Positions 46,411 through 59,200 of a stretch of 64,000 bases of DNA are shown piece after piece. This DNA is from Otis tarda. Lineage: Eukaryota; Chordata; Aves; Otidiformes; Otididae. The position numbers and the translations under genes are program-made. The notes under the pieces are model-generated. The model was not told the DNA's origin and made no database searches. It was given only the letters and a program-made list of their open reading frames with translations. The first letter of the stretch is position 1. Every line of letters starts with the position of its first letter. The stretch lies in the NCBI GenBank assembly GCA_026413225.1, contig CM048554.1, forward strand, positions 88,143,963 through 88,207,962, in the 5' to 3' direction.

Positions 46411-49283
46411 TCATAGAATCATAGAATCATAGAATGGTTAGAGTTGGAAGGGACCTTCAAAGGTCATCTAGTCCAACCCCCCTGCAAGAAGCAGGGACAT
46501 CCCTGACTAGATCAGGTTGCTCAGAGCCTCATCCAGCCTGGCCTTGAACATTTCCAGGGATGGGGCATCCACCACCTCTCTGGGCAACCTGTTCCAGTGC
46601 TCTACAACTCTCATTGTAAAAAATTTTTTTCTAATATCTAATCTAAACCTACCTCCTTCTAATTTAAACCCATTACCCCTTGTCCTATCACAACAGGCCC
46701 TACTGAACAGCTTCTCCCCATCTTTCCTGTAGGCCCCCTTGAGGTACTGGAAGACTGCTATCAGGTCTCCCCGGAGCCTCCTCTTCTCCAGGCTGAACAG
46801 CCCCAACTGTCTCAGCCTGTCCTCGTAGGAGAGGTGCTCCAGCCCTCTGATCATCTTGGTGGCCCTCCTCTGGACCCTTTCCAACTGGTCCATGTCCTTC
46901 TTGTGTTGGGGACTCCAGAACTGGACGCAGTACTCCAGGTGGGGTCTCACCAGGGCAGAGTAGAGGGGCAGAATCACCTCCCTCGACCTGCTGGCCACGC
47001 TCCTCTTGATGCAGCCCAGGATGCGGTTGGCCTTCTGGGCCGCAAGGGCGCATTGCCCGTTCATGTTGAGCCTCTCGTCTACCAGCACTCCCAAGTCTTT
47101 CTCCTCAGGGCTGCTCTCAATCCATTCTCCGCCCAGCCTGTATTTGTGCCTGGGATTGCCACGACCCAGGTGCAGGACCTTGCACTTGGCCTGGTTGAAC
47201 TTCATGAGGTTGGCACGGGCCCACCTCTCCAGCCTGTCAAGGTCCCTCTGGATGGCATCCCTCCCTTCCAGCGAGTCAACGGCACCACACAGCTTGGTGT
47301 CATTGGCGAACTTGCTGAGGGTGCACTCTATCCCACTGTCCATGTCGCCGACAAAGATGTTGAACAGGGCCGGGCCCAACACGGACCCCTGAGGGACGCC
47401 ACTGGTGACCGGTCTCCACTTGGACATTGAGCCGTTGACCACCACTCTCTGAGTGCGGCCATCCAGCCAACTCCTTATCCACCGAGTGGTCCATCCATCG
47501 AACCCATGCCTCTCTAGTTTAGAGAGAAGGATGTCATGCAGGACAGCGTCAAAAGCTTTGCACAAGTCCAGGTAGACGATATCCGTTGCCCGTCCCTTGT
47601 CCACCGATGCTGTTACCCAGTCATAAAAGGCTACCAAATTGGTCAGGCACGATCTGCCCTTGGTGAAGCCATGTTGGCTGTCACCAACCACCTCCTTGCT
47701 CTCCATCTGCCTTAGCATGGTTTCCAGGAGAATCTGCTCCATGACCTTGCCAGGCACGGAGGTGAGGCTGACCGGCCTGTAGTTGCCCGGGTCTTCCTTA
47801 CTCCCCTTTTTAAAAATGGGGGTTATGTTCCCTCTCTTCCAGTCATCGGGGACCTCACCAGACCGCCACGATTTCTCAAATATGACGGCCAGTGGCTTGG
47901 CAACTTCATCCGCCAGTTCCCTCAGGACGCGCGGAGGGATCTCATCAGGCCCCATGGACTTGTGCACCTTCAAGTTCCTTAGATGGTCCTGAACCTGCTC
48001 TTCGAGCACCGTGGGCGGTTCTTCATCCTCGCAGTCCCTGCCTGTGCCTTCCACAGCTTGGGTGGGGAGACAAGAGCCCTTATCAGTGAAGGCTGAGGCA
48101 AAAAAGTCGTTGAGTACCTCAGCCTTCTCCACATCCCGGGTAACCACGACACCCATTACCTTCTGGAGGGGGCCTACATTCTCCTTGGATTTTCTTTTGT
48201 CCCCTACATACCTGTAAAAGCTTTTCTTGTTACTTTTTATATCCCTGGCCAGATTCGATTCCATCAGGGCTTTAGCCTTCCTCACCCTATCTCTGGCCGC
48301 TCGCACAGCCACTCGGTAGTCCTCCCAGGCTACCTGTCCCCGCTTCCACCCTCTATAGGCTTCCTTCTTTACTTTCAGTTGGTCCAGGAGCTCCTTGCTC
48401 ATCCATGCCAGCCTCCTGGCCTTTTTGCCCGACTTCTTCTTCATCGAGATGCACCTCAGCTGAGCTTGGAGGAGGTGCTCCTTAAATATGGACCAACTTT
48501 CCTGGGCCCCTCTTCCCTCCAGGGCCACCTCCCATGGCACTTTGCCCATGAGGTTCCTGAAGAGGCCGAAGTCCGCCTTCCTGAAATCTAGGGCAGAGAG
48601 CTTACTGTGCAGTTTCCTCGCCGCCCCGTGGATCTTGAATTCCACCGCGTCATGGTCACTTCAGCCAAGGCTGTCCATCAGTTTCACGTCCCCCACCAGC
48701 CCCTCCCTGTTGGTGAGCACAAGGTCCAGCATGGCACCCCTCCTTGTTGGCTCCTCTATCGCCTGCAGGAGGAAGTCATCGTCCACGCATTCCAGGAACC
48801 TCCTGGACTGCCTGTGCCCTGCTGTGTTGTCTCTCCAACAGATGTCAGGGTGGTTGAAGTCCCCCATGAGGACCAGGGCTTGTGACCGCTGTGAGGCTGC
48901 TCCTATCTGCCTATAGAGCGCCTCGTCCGCTCTGTCTTCCTGGCCAGGTGGCCTGTAACAGACCCCCACCGTAACATCCCCCGTCCGTCCCTGTCCTCTG
49001 ATCTTGACCCATAAGCTCTCTGTCAGCTCCTCCCCCATCCCCAGGCGGAGCTCCACGCACTCCAGCCGGTTGCTGACATAGAGAGCGACACCCCCTCCTC
49101 GTCTTCCCTGCCTGTCTTTTCTAAAAAGCCTGTACCCCTCCATGTTGACGCTCCAGTCATAAGAGTCGTCCCACCATGTCTCCGTGATGCCAACAAGGTC
49201 GTAGCCCTGCTCGCGTGCACGCATCTCCAGTTCTTCCTGTTTATTCCCCATGCTGCGTGCGTTGGTATATCTAATTACAGGCT
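46411..49283 (-). mobile_element. CR1 LINE, nearly full ORF2, 5'-truncated
   Basis: A 2.9 kb minus-strand CR1. Its 3' end is the octamer tandem (ATTCTATG)3 (complement of 46411-46435), followed inward by the conserved tail GGTCCCTTCCAACTC. Next comes an ORF2 with endonuclease and reverse transcriptase (separate entry). The element stops just upstream of the endonuclease, so ORF1 and the promoter are missing. GC content is clearly above the surroundings. It lies downstream of MRAP2 in the same sense. I see no target duplication, which is normal for CR1. Confidence -1.
46507..49277 (-). pseudogene. CR1 ORF2 endonuclease-reverse transcriptase, disabled
   Basis: On the minus strand the frame runs from TNARSMGNKQEE through the endonuclease motifs ITETWWDD, GGGVALYV and VLMGDFNHPDICW to a TGA at 48663-48661, just before SDHDAVEF. 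It then continues in the same frame for 712 codons. That part holds the RT blocks [36 protein letters not shown] and [16 protein letters not shown], then [11 protein letters not shown] and the C-terminal domain. The family usually has a sense codon (Cys, as I recall) at the TGA, and FADD where this has FAND (Asn codon at 47304-47302). With one nonsense codon and a lost catalytic Asp it should be inactive, although the frame is otherwise intact. Confidence -1.
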
Positions 49284-49895
49284 TTTACTCAGCAGCAGGT
49301 GGTGGCAGCATTTTGTAAACACTGTAACCAAACAGTTTAATATGCAAGGTATTCCCTCCAGAAGCTGTGTAAGCTGGGTTTAACCTGCACTGGAAAGCAG
49401 TTAGGAATCAGAAGCTGAAGTTCATGCCAAATAGATATCCATTGTGCTGCTCTGTCTCGGGTGTCCTTTTTGAGAGTGAGGGAAGCTCTGCCGGGGCTGC
49501 CTGTTTATTCCTTGCTTCGGCCTTAGACGTTTACGCTTTTCTTGGCCCAGGAGTTTTCATACACCTCCCAATGCCAGACTCCAGCCTTCACAGTCCCCAC
49601 AAATTATTATGGTATCCTTCAGAAGCTGGACATAAGCAGTCATTTAATAACAAAGAAAAAACAAAAACAGGAAGCAAAAATAATGCTGGGCAAAAAGGTT
49701 TAGACCACAGAAAGCATCAGAATAAAGCACTCGGTGTTTTACTTGTCTAAACTGAGCCACAGCTGCCAGCACAGCCAGTCTTATATGTGATAAAAACCAC
49801 AGGTCTGAAACACCTTCCATCAAAATACCAGAAGGCCAAGAAAGGCTTCAAACTGGACAGTAACAGGAATGTTTACCTTAAAGTAAAAACACTTT
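49284..49895 (-). other. probable MRAP2 3' UTR
   Basis: About 600 bp between the MRAP2 stop and the CR1. On the minus strand there are candidate poly(A) signals: AATAAA at 49509-49504 and ATTAAA near 49341-49336, the latter followed by a GT-rich stretch. Which one is used cannot be told. No other gene is seen. Confidence -1.
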
Positions 49896-50289
49896 TCAGT
49901 CAAGGATCCGATGGGAAGATTGCATGACCGATTTACTTTCTAAAATGATTGGTGGCTCTGAGATGAGGAGATCATCCTCATCTGGTGAGGAGTTCTGCTC
50001 AGTGTTCACAAAGTTAGGAATGTTAAATTTTGTAAGACAATTTAGGTCCTCCTCAAATGTTCCACTGCTCCTGGGAACTTCCTGGAAGCGGCTATTACTC
50101 TCCAGACCTGGACCTTTCTGACTTTGTTTTGCGTTGTCCAAATGTTCTACTTCATTAATACAGAAGTGGAAAAGTGATCGAGATTCTTCAGCTATTTGAC
50201 GAGAAAAGACCCTCTCCGACTCTAGAGGTCTTCCAAAATCTGCCACAAAGCTATTCATGCGAAGTCTTTTTTCAGAAGGTTCTGCATTG
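49896..50289 (-). CDS. MRAP2: MRAP2 coding exon 3 (terminal)
   Basis: Acceptor TCCCTAG on the minus strand. One base completes Asp, then NAEPSEKRLRMNSFVADFGR, with the tail EDDLLISEPPIILESKS and TGA at 49898-49896. It encodes the whole cytosolic or luminal C-terminal domain (130 residues), the least conserved part in the middle and well conserved at its end. Confidence -1.
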
Positions 50290-53200
50290 CTAGGGAGGAA
50301 AAAAAAAATACAGTAAGCACAAAAGTAGAGCTATTTGAATTCTTAATATCCAATGGGGTTTCAGCAACCATTACCATCAGGAAGAAAGGAAACCTTACAG
50401 TTTACCTACAACAGACTTTAAAGCCAGCACTATTTCTTATTTTCTGCTGAAGCTGTTTTCAGTCTTGATTTGTTGTAATAATTTTCCATGGGAATAAGTT
50501 ATCCATGCCAGCACTCTTAATCAGCACTTCTAGTAATCAACATACTTTAATAATCAGCTCACTGAATAAGCTTAGAGATACTCTTCAGTATTTCCTCTTG
50601 CTATCAAGTAGTAAGAAGTTTTTTTTAAATGGCTTATAGAACACTTAGAGAAAAATCTTTGACAGAGAAAATCTGAGATATAGGCAGCACTGCTGTCACC
50701 AAAGGCATAATTTGATTGCTTGGTTGTCCAGACATCAAAGCATCTTTTCCACTGACTTCAGTCAATGACATTCCCATTTCCAAATCAGAAGAGCTGCAAC
50801 TAAAGACTGCTATAAAGACTAGCAGTTCAGTTCAGACACATAGCCCATGAAGGACATCTTAACATCTTTCTTGGAGTTTTCTAGAAGTGTTAGCTTCAAT
50901 CTGCCTGGACTGGTGCAGGAGCCATAAACAGCTCGGGGTGAGAAAAGCTCAAGCTAGATGAAAGTTTTACAGATAACCATACATTCTTTGTCAGGCTGAA
51001 TTTATATGCTGTCATCACAAAACGCAAGTTACTTGCATCTGAAGGGCAGCAGAGGCATTCAGAGGATGAGAAGTAAAAAATCCAAACATATTCTCAGAAT
51101 GTAAGTTTTGTTAAGCAAGAATTAATAAATCATACTGCTTACATGTGAACATGTAGCAAATGACACTGGCGCCAGATAGTTGGACTCCTAAAGGTGCAAC
51201 ACTTAAAAGATTTTTCAGAGAAACATTACAATTTAATTCCCTGGAGCATGCAGTAGGAGGTAAGTGCCTACATGCTTCCAAAAGCCTCAGGTGGCAGCTT
51301 CCGAAATCTACCCCTAAAACCTTCAAGTTCAGAGGATACCTACCACTAGTCTCTCAGTCACAGTTAATCTTAAAGATCCCTGTTTCTCAAACGTCAGTTT
51401 ACTTCCATTACATGACAAGAGTTACATTAGCCTTCAAAACAAAGCAGTTCTCTCGTCTATCAAAACTACATTGGCTCATTCTGCATTTTGAATGGAAGCA
51501 TGTAGAAGCTTAATATTCAAACTGACGCAAGACAGACCACTAACGAAGTAATGATCTACTGTATACACACCAAGAGGCAAACGGACTGGAACAAAACTGT
51601 GGTAGCCTTCTGAACTGATGACCGACATTTATGTATCTGTAAGGCAACAGAAATCACCACACTGAATTTAAGCTGTGTATATAGATTTGCAAATCTGTCA
51701 CCAAGAGCTTCTATCTAATATTGCGGCACAGTGGAGGTGGCAAGTAAGCACAGAAAGGACAAGCGTTACAAGCCTAGGAAGAAGTGACTTTGGAAGAAAG
51801 CTTAAAATGCATCCATTAGGGAAGTAAAACTTGTTCACAGGTGTGGAAAGTGCTTTATAATCCAGTGAGCTATGAAGGAGCAAAAGCTGACTGTACAGAG
51901 GGGCACGCAAGACTGGCAACCTAATCTAAATGGAAGAATTGAAGATGCAAATACATTTTATACTGACCCAGGATGTTGAGGACATACAATAGAGAATAAT
52001 CCTGTGCTCATGAGTAGGAAACACATGATCTAATACACAGTCATATTTTCAGATTCTAAAATTCACAAACACTATCCTTCTGTATTTTGGGGAGGAATAA
52101 TTTTTTTTTTTTAAACTAGACTAGAAACTTGCACAGCCTTGCTTATTACAGTATGCAAGTATACCTCAGTGTGTATAGTATGTATTTTTTCCAGAACACC
52201 CAAAATAAGAAAAGCAGTCCCAGAAATCCCAGTTTTACAGTGGAAGGGAGCACAGCCACCTGGACACTTTTGCGATATTTGGGCCAGAAGCTGCCAACAA
52301 GAGAGCAGGAAGGTGAGTGTCAGACACCTTGAGCACCACACATACTGAAAACCACCCAAAACAAACAGCTGCCAATTAATTAACTCAAGCTTCCTTTTCT
52401 GGGAATCTTCTAGTCTATGATATTGGGTTCTAGTCTGCTCGACTCTGCCTACTGGCCTCGAGTGCTCTGTCAGGGTACAGACCATTTTGCCCAGCATACC
52501 CTTCTAACAGGAGCATACTGGTTTGGATCTGACATTTGACATTCCTCTATAGCTTAAAACCCCTTCTCTCAACACTCCCTGAAGTGACCTGGGGTAGCTG
52601 GCAAACCAGAGAAAGGACTAAGTAGCTAGTCCTCCAAAAGAGCAGGGTTTGGCATCCCAAAGGGAACTTGGGGGATCTAAACAGATCCTTAGTACCAGTC
52701 CAGAAGTGCTACCCTGAACCTGACAGACCTTCCTGAATAAATTTTCAGCAAACATACACGCACCTGTAGGGTGTTTTTTTGTTTCAGTGGATCTGCATTT
52801 CTTTACTGCAACTAATTGTACAACCTGCCTCAATAGCTACATGAAGATTTGAGATTACGTCAGCCAGTAGTCGTACAGATAGGTTACATGAACAGATGCA
52901 TGAATCTGTTGCACACATGTGGTTGTAAGGATGTTTTTAAATGCACAAAAAAAAAAACATAGCATACTGTCTTCTCCTGAGTGATGAACAACAGTCAATA
53001 AAATTTTTTGTCAGATAAGCTGACATGCTACACATACTAATATGCAAGCAAACAAAAGAAAAGTGCAATGGGCATCATTTTCATTTTTTCATTAATTAGA
53101 TTTCCACCTCTCTCCATCCACATCTTGACCTTTTTCTTCTGGTCTGAGCACGTGCCCAATTCTGAACATCTTGTACAATTTTGAAAAGTACATGCTATCA

Positions 53201-56200
53201 TACCACTTTATACTGAGCCAAAAAAAGCATACTACTAGAAAAATCAGAGTGTTCTTCTTTGGATCCATCCATCTAAATCCAGTTACACTTATATTTCACT
53301 TTAATGGTACTTTAAAAGACAGTTAAATTGACTTACTGAAGTCAGAGACACATCTATCAACCAGGCTGGCTTTCTCCCAAAGACCCAGGAACCCCATTAA
53401 CATCTATTTCCACAAGAGGGCTGCAAGACAGCCCACTAATGAAACAGTAAGTCATAAAGAATCCAGTCAAGTATAAAGACAGAAGATACAGGTAAACTAA
53501 AACCATAGTCTGCGCTGGTTTTACAGGTAGGTGCTTATGTTTTTATATACATGTATAAAAAAATAAGAGGAAATAACATTATTCAATGTCCTTAGCATAT
53601 TCCTGGATGATCCATTTCCAGTACCATACGCATTTGGTTATCAAATCTCTCAAAAAATAGTGCTCAAATTTGTCAAAGGTGCTAACTCAGCATACACAGC
53701 AACTGTGTAAGCATTCATGCACACAGCTCCCAAAGCTGCAAAGAAAGTTTAAAACAAATATAGAAAGGATTAACTGGGCTCTCTTCAGCAACTGAAAAAA
53801 AAAAAAAGTATTAAGATTTAGATTGGAAGGGATTTCTGGTGCTCTCTAGCCTAATGCCCTGATAAAGGCAAGGCCAACTCTGAATTCAAATCAGGTTATC
53901 TGGATGTAGAAGTTGACCAAAGATGGAGGTTTCACAAATTCTCTAGGCAGCCTGTTCCAAGAAAACAGATCAAGAAAGCAGAAAAACAGTGGGAGATTCC
54001 AAGCAGCCCTGTGCTACCCGAAAGTACATTTTTACAAGTATACAAGCTTTTGACAAATACACATATTAAATTCTCTTTGTTGTATGTTTGACTTGATCAC
54101 TTCTTCCCGTCTCATATTATTCACAGGGGATGCAGACTTAGACACTGAGCTAAGAAACAAGATCTCCAGGGAAAAGAGGCAGCACATTAACACTTACAAG
54201 GACTTTAAATATATTTGGGAGCAGGATCTGGCGACTTTATGACAGTCTGTAAGGGAGGCAAAAATACCAACCATGAAATTCAGCAAGTCAGTTCTGGGAA
54301 GCTGAATTATTATGCCTCTATTTCCTTCTCCCAGAAGCAAAAAACTTCAGAGCACAGAAGAGGCTCAGGATATACATAAGTCCTCCCTAACGCAGCCCTG
54401 CCTCTGGAGATCTGCTACTACATGAAGTTTCAGAGTCAGTCTACATATGACTAAATAGCAAAGTGCCCTCAATAGACAGAGATAGGCAGGCTGCTTCAGG
54501 AAGTGATAAGCACTAAAAATTGCCTTTCACAATCAGCTTCTCATCATTGCTACCTGCCTGCAAGCAATCTCACTCTCCAGAGAGGCTTTTTGATTTCTAC
54601 TTCATGGCATGCAAGCCTGAAAGGAGATGTAGGTTCAAACTTTCTCAGAGGAAGGGACACTGACAGCCTGCATGCTGTGCAAATGCAGTTAACTGGTTGA
54701 GGCAAGGCACGGTCTGTACACACTTAGCAGCTGGAAAGAATGAGAAAAAAAAAAGATTAGTTTGCGAGTTTCAGGGGACTCTGGTGTTAAACACATGGGG
54801 GCTGATCTGTACTTCAGCATCTACCAGAATTTCTCAGCAGAAACTAAGGCACTCTGACACTAGGGGTGCTACAGGGTTAAGGGAAGATTTTGTAAATACT
54901 ACCAATATCTACCTTAGAGACTTGAATACACAAACATGTGGAAACCCTCTAGATTTCAACTTCCTTAATTTAACATCTGCACTGCATTTTATTTGTATGT
55001 ACTCTGTCAATAATCACATTTCTTTGTTCCACTCCATCATAGTGTGAGCCTACCTAGAATGACCCCATTTATTTGCAGAACAGTAATCTAAAGCCATCTG
55101 TTTGGTAGCCTACCCACCAACTGCATTTTAGCATGAAAATGCATACATGCAGCTATTCCCTTCTCTTACTGTATGCCCACTGACTATTTGCTAAATAGGG
55201 AACACATTAGTAACAATTCTATGGAATTGGTCTCCTCGAAGTGCTTGGAATAAAGATTGTTTGAAACAAAGACAGATGGCACCCTTTAATAAGAACAGAG
55301 TAGAACAAGATGGTGCTGAACCAGTGCAATGTCTACACTGTCACTGCTTGTTTGGGGGTTGCAAAAGAACAAACGCGCCATTTAGCAGACTGGATTTGTT
55401 ATTCCAGTTTTCAGACTCACTCTTGATGTGGTGCTCCTGTCTTCGTCAGCAGGGTCAGGACAAAAAACATGAAGATGACAAAAACTGCAAGACCAACCCA
55501 AAATCCAATCACAATGGAATCTGGTGAAAAAAAAAGAAAACAAGATGATTGATATTCCACCTGCACTTGCAGAATCTTCCCTTCCACATGTAGCATGACT
55601 GCAAAACCCAAAAGACTTTGCATCTTATTCCTGGATGGCAAAAAAAGAAGTACAACCAGATTTACCTTAATCTAATTTAAATTGAAAGCTGCCACTGAAG
55701 CTCTCATTTCTAGCCTGAATTTTACTGATGTCTGGACAAACTGAACACAAGCTGAAAGAGGGAAGACACCAAATTCTCTTGGTTAGTGAAATAGGAGCAG
55801 CTCCCTTTGTGATGCCTGGCCCATGTCCAAGCATTGCTTTGGGAACAACTTCATTGCTAGAATTCAGAATAGAGGATTATTTGATTTTAAGCAAAAACTT
55901 ATATCCCTGTAGAACTGAATTCCTGCCATTTTAAATTATTTCTCCCTGAGACCATTAGGTTTCTGGGTTTTGACGGACTTCTTTGACACTAAAGATTTAG
56001 GAAAATCTAGCTTCCTTTCAGCAAGATAAAGGGTTCTGAAATACATGTTACCACTGATAAAACTATTTGCTACCTTAACAAATAACAATAACAAACATTT
56101 TTAAGTAATTTTTAATTTGGGCTTCCAACTTGCATACAGAAAACTGCAATACAATGTCAGAGGAGCCAAATGGATTTGGACAACAAAATTAAACCACCAG

Positions 56201-59200
56201 TTAATTACAAGGAAAACATCAATGCAATAGCCAAATATAGAAGCAATAGGGAAGACTGTGGCTTTTGCCTATGTGCATAAAATGTACCTACTGTTCTCAC
56301 TTATAGCAAATGGACCTGTAGATAAATTGTCAGTCCTACTTAAAATAAATCTATGCCCACTTATGACTTCAAAATTGATCCACAATTGCTGCTGAAGGAA
56401 TGAAGTTCCTGGAAGCTTGGAGTTTGAGAGAGGTACAAATGGGACAAACCTATTGCCAGACAACGATCAATTGGCAAGCATGGTCCAAAGCTACAGAGCA
56501 CCAACACAAAATATGACCTGGCCCAGCACCCACAATATACAGGTGCTTCTTCACCTGTTATTTCAGTTACTTAGTTTTTGTTTATGCAAATACTCAAAAC
56601 TTCCACTGTAAGATTTCAAAAATTAACAAATAAACATGGAAGAGGGAAGTCTTGGTCAGGACAGGTATCCGATCTACCCTCAACCTCTCATTACACAGCT
56701 ACTACTGAGCCTCAGAGAACCTTGCTGGCTGTAAAGCTATGTGATGACCTGGTGCAGCAGGCACAGCACAGAACTTCAGCCAGCATACTGAATCTTCTAC
56801 AGGACTAAAGACATCAGAAAACAAGGAATCAGCTATCCTGCCTGGTGCTTAACCCCAACAGTTAGTCACACTCCCACTGTGAAATATCTTCCACATTAAG
56901 AGGCAGATCTGGAAACCAAAAATCAATTCAAACCATTTGCTCTTTCCCTGTAAAGTCAAAGTGCCTGCTACAACTTAAGATTTGCTCCGTGTGAAAATAC
57001 TTTATCACAATCAAGTCACTCCTTAATGCCTTTTTCTGGTAAGCTAAGATGGCTAAGTTTCAAGTCACTCACTGTAAGGTTTATTCCATCTCTCCTCTGC
57101 AATATCTTCCCCTCTCAACACCCTTTGTAAAATAACTAGAGTGGTTTGAGAATAGGTTTCCACGAAGATGGGGGAGCAGGGAGAATTTCTAATACTCCTT
57201 TTTGTTTAAAGTGCACTAGTATGAGTTTATTTCTGTAACATATTATGAGCCCTAAATTATTTTCAGTATCATTCTCTAAGTATAGCCTGTATTCAGCGAT
57301 TCAAGATGCATCTTGTGTTTGGCCTTACTTAACACACAATAGCTCATGATTATCTACCATCCTACCAGACTTTGTACTACCTGAAAATTTCACCTAAAAA
57401 GAAACACTCCTATTAAAAAATCCACCGCTAAATCATTTACAGCTACTATTACCTACCAATTAGTCAGACATGCTTCAATGATATGCAGCTGCATTGATAG
57501 CTAGAATGTAAAGTCTGATCAAGTAAGATGTCTTCAAAATATGCACACAAATTATATTGATCGAGCTGCAAAACTTAACTCATCAAGGAAAAAAAATTAA
57601 AGAAAAAATAAATCAAAAGATTCTGATAAATTATTACTCCCCACAAAACAGCATACCTGCCAGCATTGTGCGATCCTGCAATTCATGAATAAACCATGAG
57701 GTTTGCTGTTTGAGTCTTGCTGTTTGTTTGGTGTTCTCCCTACAACAGAATTCCTAAGTTTACTGAGCCTAAAGCTACATGTTCCTTGCTTTGTTGTGGC
57801 TCCTGACACACTTCCAACCCTCCGCTGTATCAATTATACTCTTTGGATTTGTTTAAAATTAAAGCAGATGGCCTGAGTTCTCTTCTGTGCTTCATTTAGG
57901 TCTCACTGACTTAACCACAAATTATTCAAATCTACTAACTTCTAAACATTTATTCAAAATAAACAGTACATAACAACATTTATTTTTAAAAATACAGTAC
58001 GTAGGACTACATTTATAATACTGTTCCAAGTTACAAATAGATTGGGAAAGTATCCCATGACTTTCCCCAAGTTGCAGTATCACCCTTCCTTTCTTTCCTA
58101 ACACAGACTCATCCTGGCAACAGTTCTGACCTCCCTGGTCATTCCTACTTATTTTACCTCTCTCCAGTGTTACTACAGCTTCTTCTGATCTGCAGGCACA
58201 AAAAGAAAACCCCAAAACCAACAAAAAAAAAAAACAAACCCAAAATTGATTTTGTTTGTATCTCTGCCAGTCACAGGTATCTCCTGGCTATCTTTGTCTA
58301 TTCACTTGCTAAATTTTAATTTACAAAACATCTGGTGCTTACTTTTCTGAATTTTCTGATTTCTTCCTGCCTTCATTTCTCCTCAGGCAGAACATACTTT
58401 TTATACTTTTTGCTTGTAAAAAGCTTGCTTTTTTTTTGCAGTCATATTTGAAAAGTCACAGTGGCATTTGAGCACCTCATCTTCCCTCCATCTCCACTTT
58501 TTCTTTTTTTTTTTTCCCTTTTTTTTTAAGAGATGTATTTTTGTCTATTATATAATTTTGTGAATATTTTTTCTTCACAGGTCACTTTGCATAAATTTTT
58601 CTCTGCTTTCAGAAAAAAAAAACAGGCTTCTGAATTCCTTTGAATACACATTAAATTATTAGGAACTTCCACTTGCCTACAATTAATTAAACCAACGTTA
58701 ATCCGAAAGCAGCCTCCAACCTTCTCTTGTGGGATTCATCTTACTGTATGGTTCAAAACAGTGCCCTCTCTTATTGGGTGAAATATCTTGCGTACCAGAA
58801 ATAAATTAAAAAAAAAAGAAGAAAAAAAAACCCGCATATCTCTAATTTTCAGCAGGGCCAGTGATGTTTTACAGCTGGCCAACTGTTACTGCCAGCCTGC
58901 ATCACCAAAACTAGAATCCACTTCCCTTTAAGTTCTCCAATATAAGTTACAGGCATTCATCAACACCCTGTCTCCAGTTTTGTTGTTGTCTTTTCTTTTA
59001 GACGCTTTTCTGGACTTTGGTAGCATCCACGTTAACATATCCAACAGCATGCAAAGACTGTCTGACCATAAAGGTGGTTCCTGCTCTCAGAGCAGTGCAG
59101 TAAGAAGTGCCCTACTCAGTCACTTCCAATTTTCAATAGTCAGTACTCAATACAGCTCGGAGTAGAACTGCACAATACACAGCTGAGCTAACAGCACCAT

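Noticed and set aside
46834..47430. 198-codon open frame on the + strand
   Set aside because: It lies opposite the CR1 reverse transcriptase and is a by-product of that frame's GC-rich codons.
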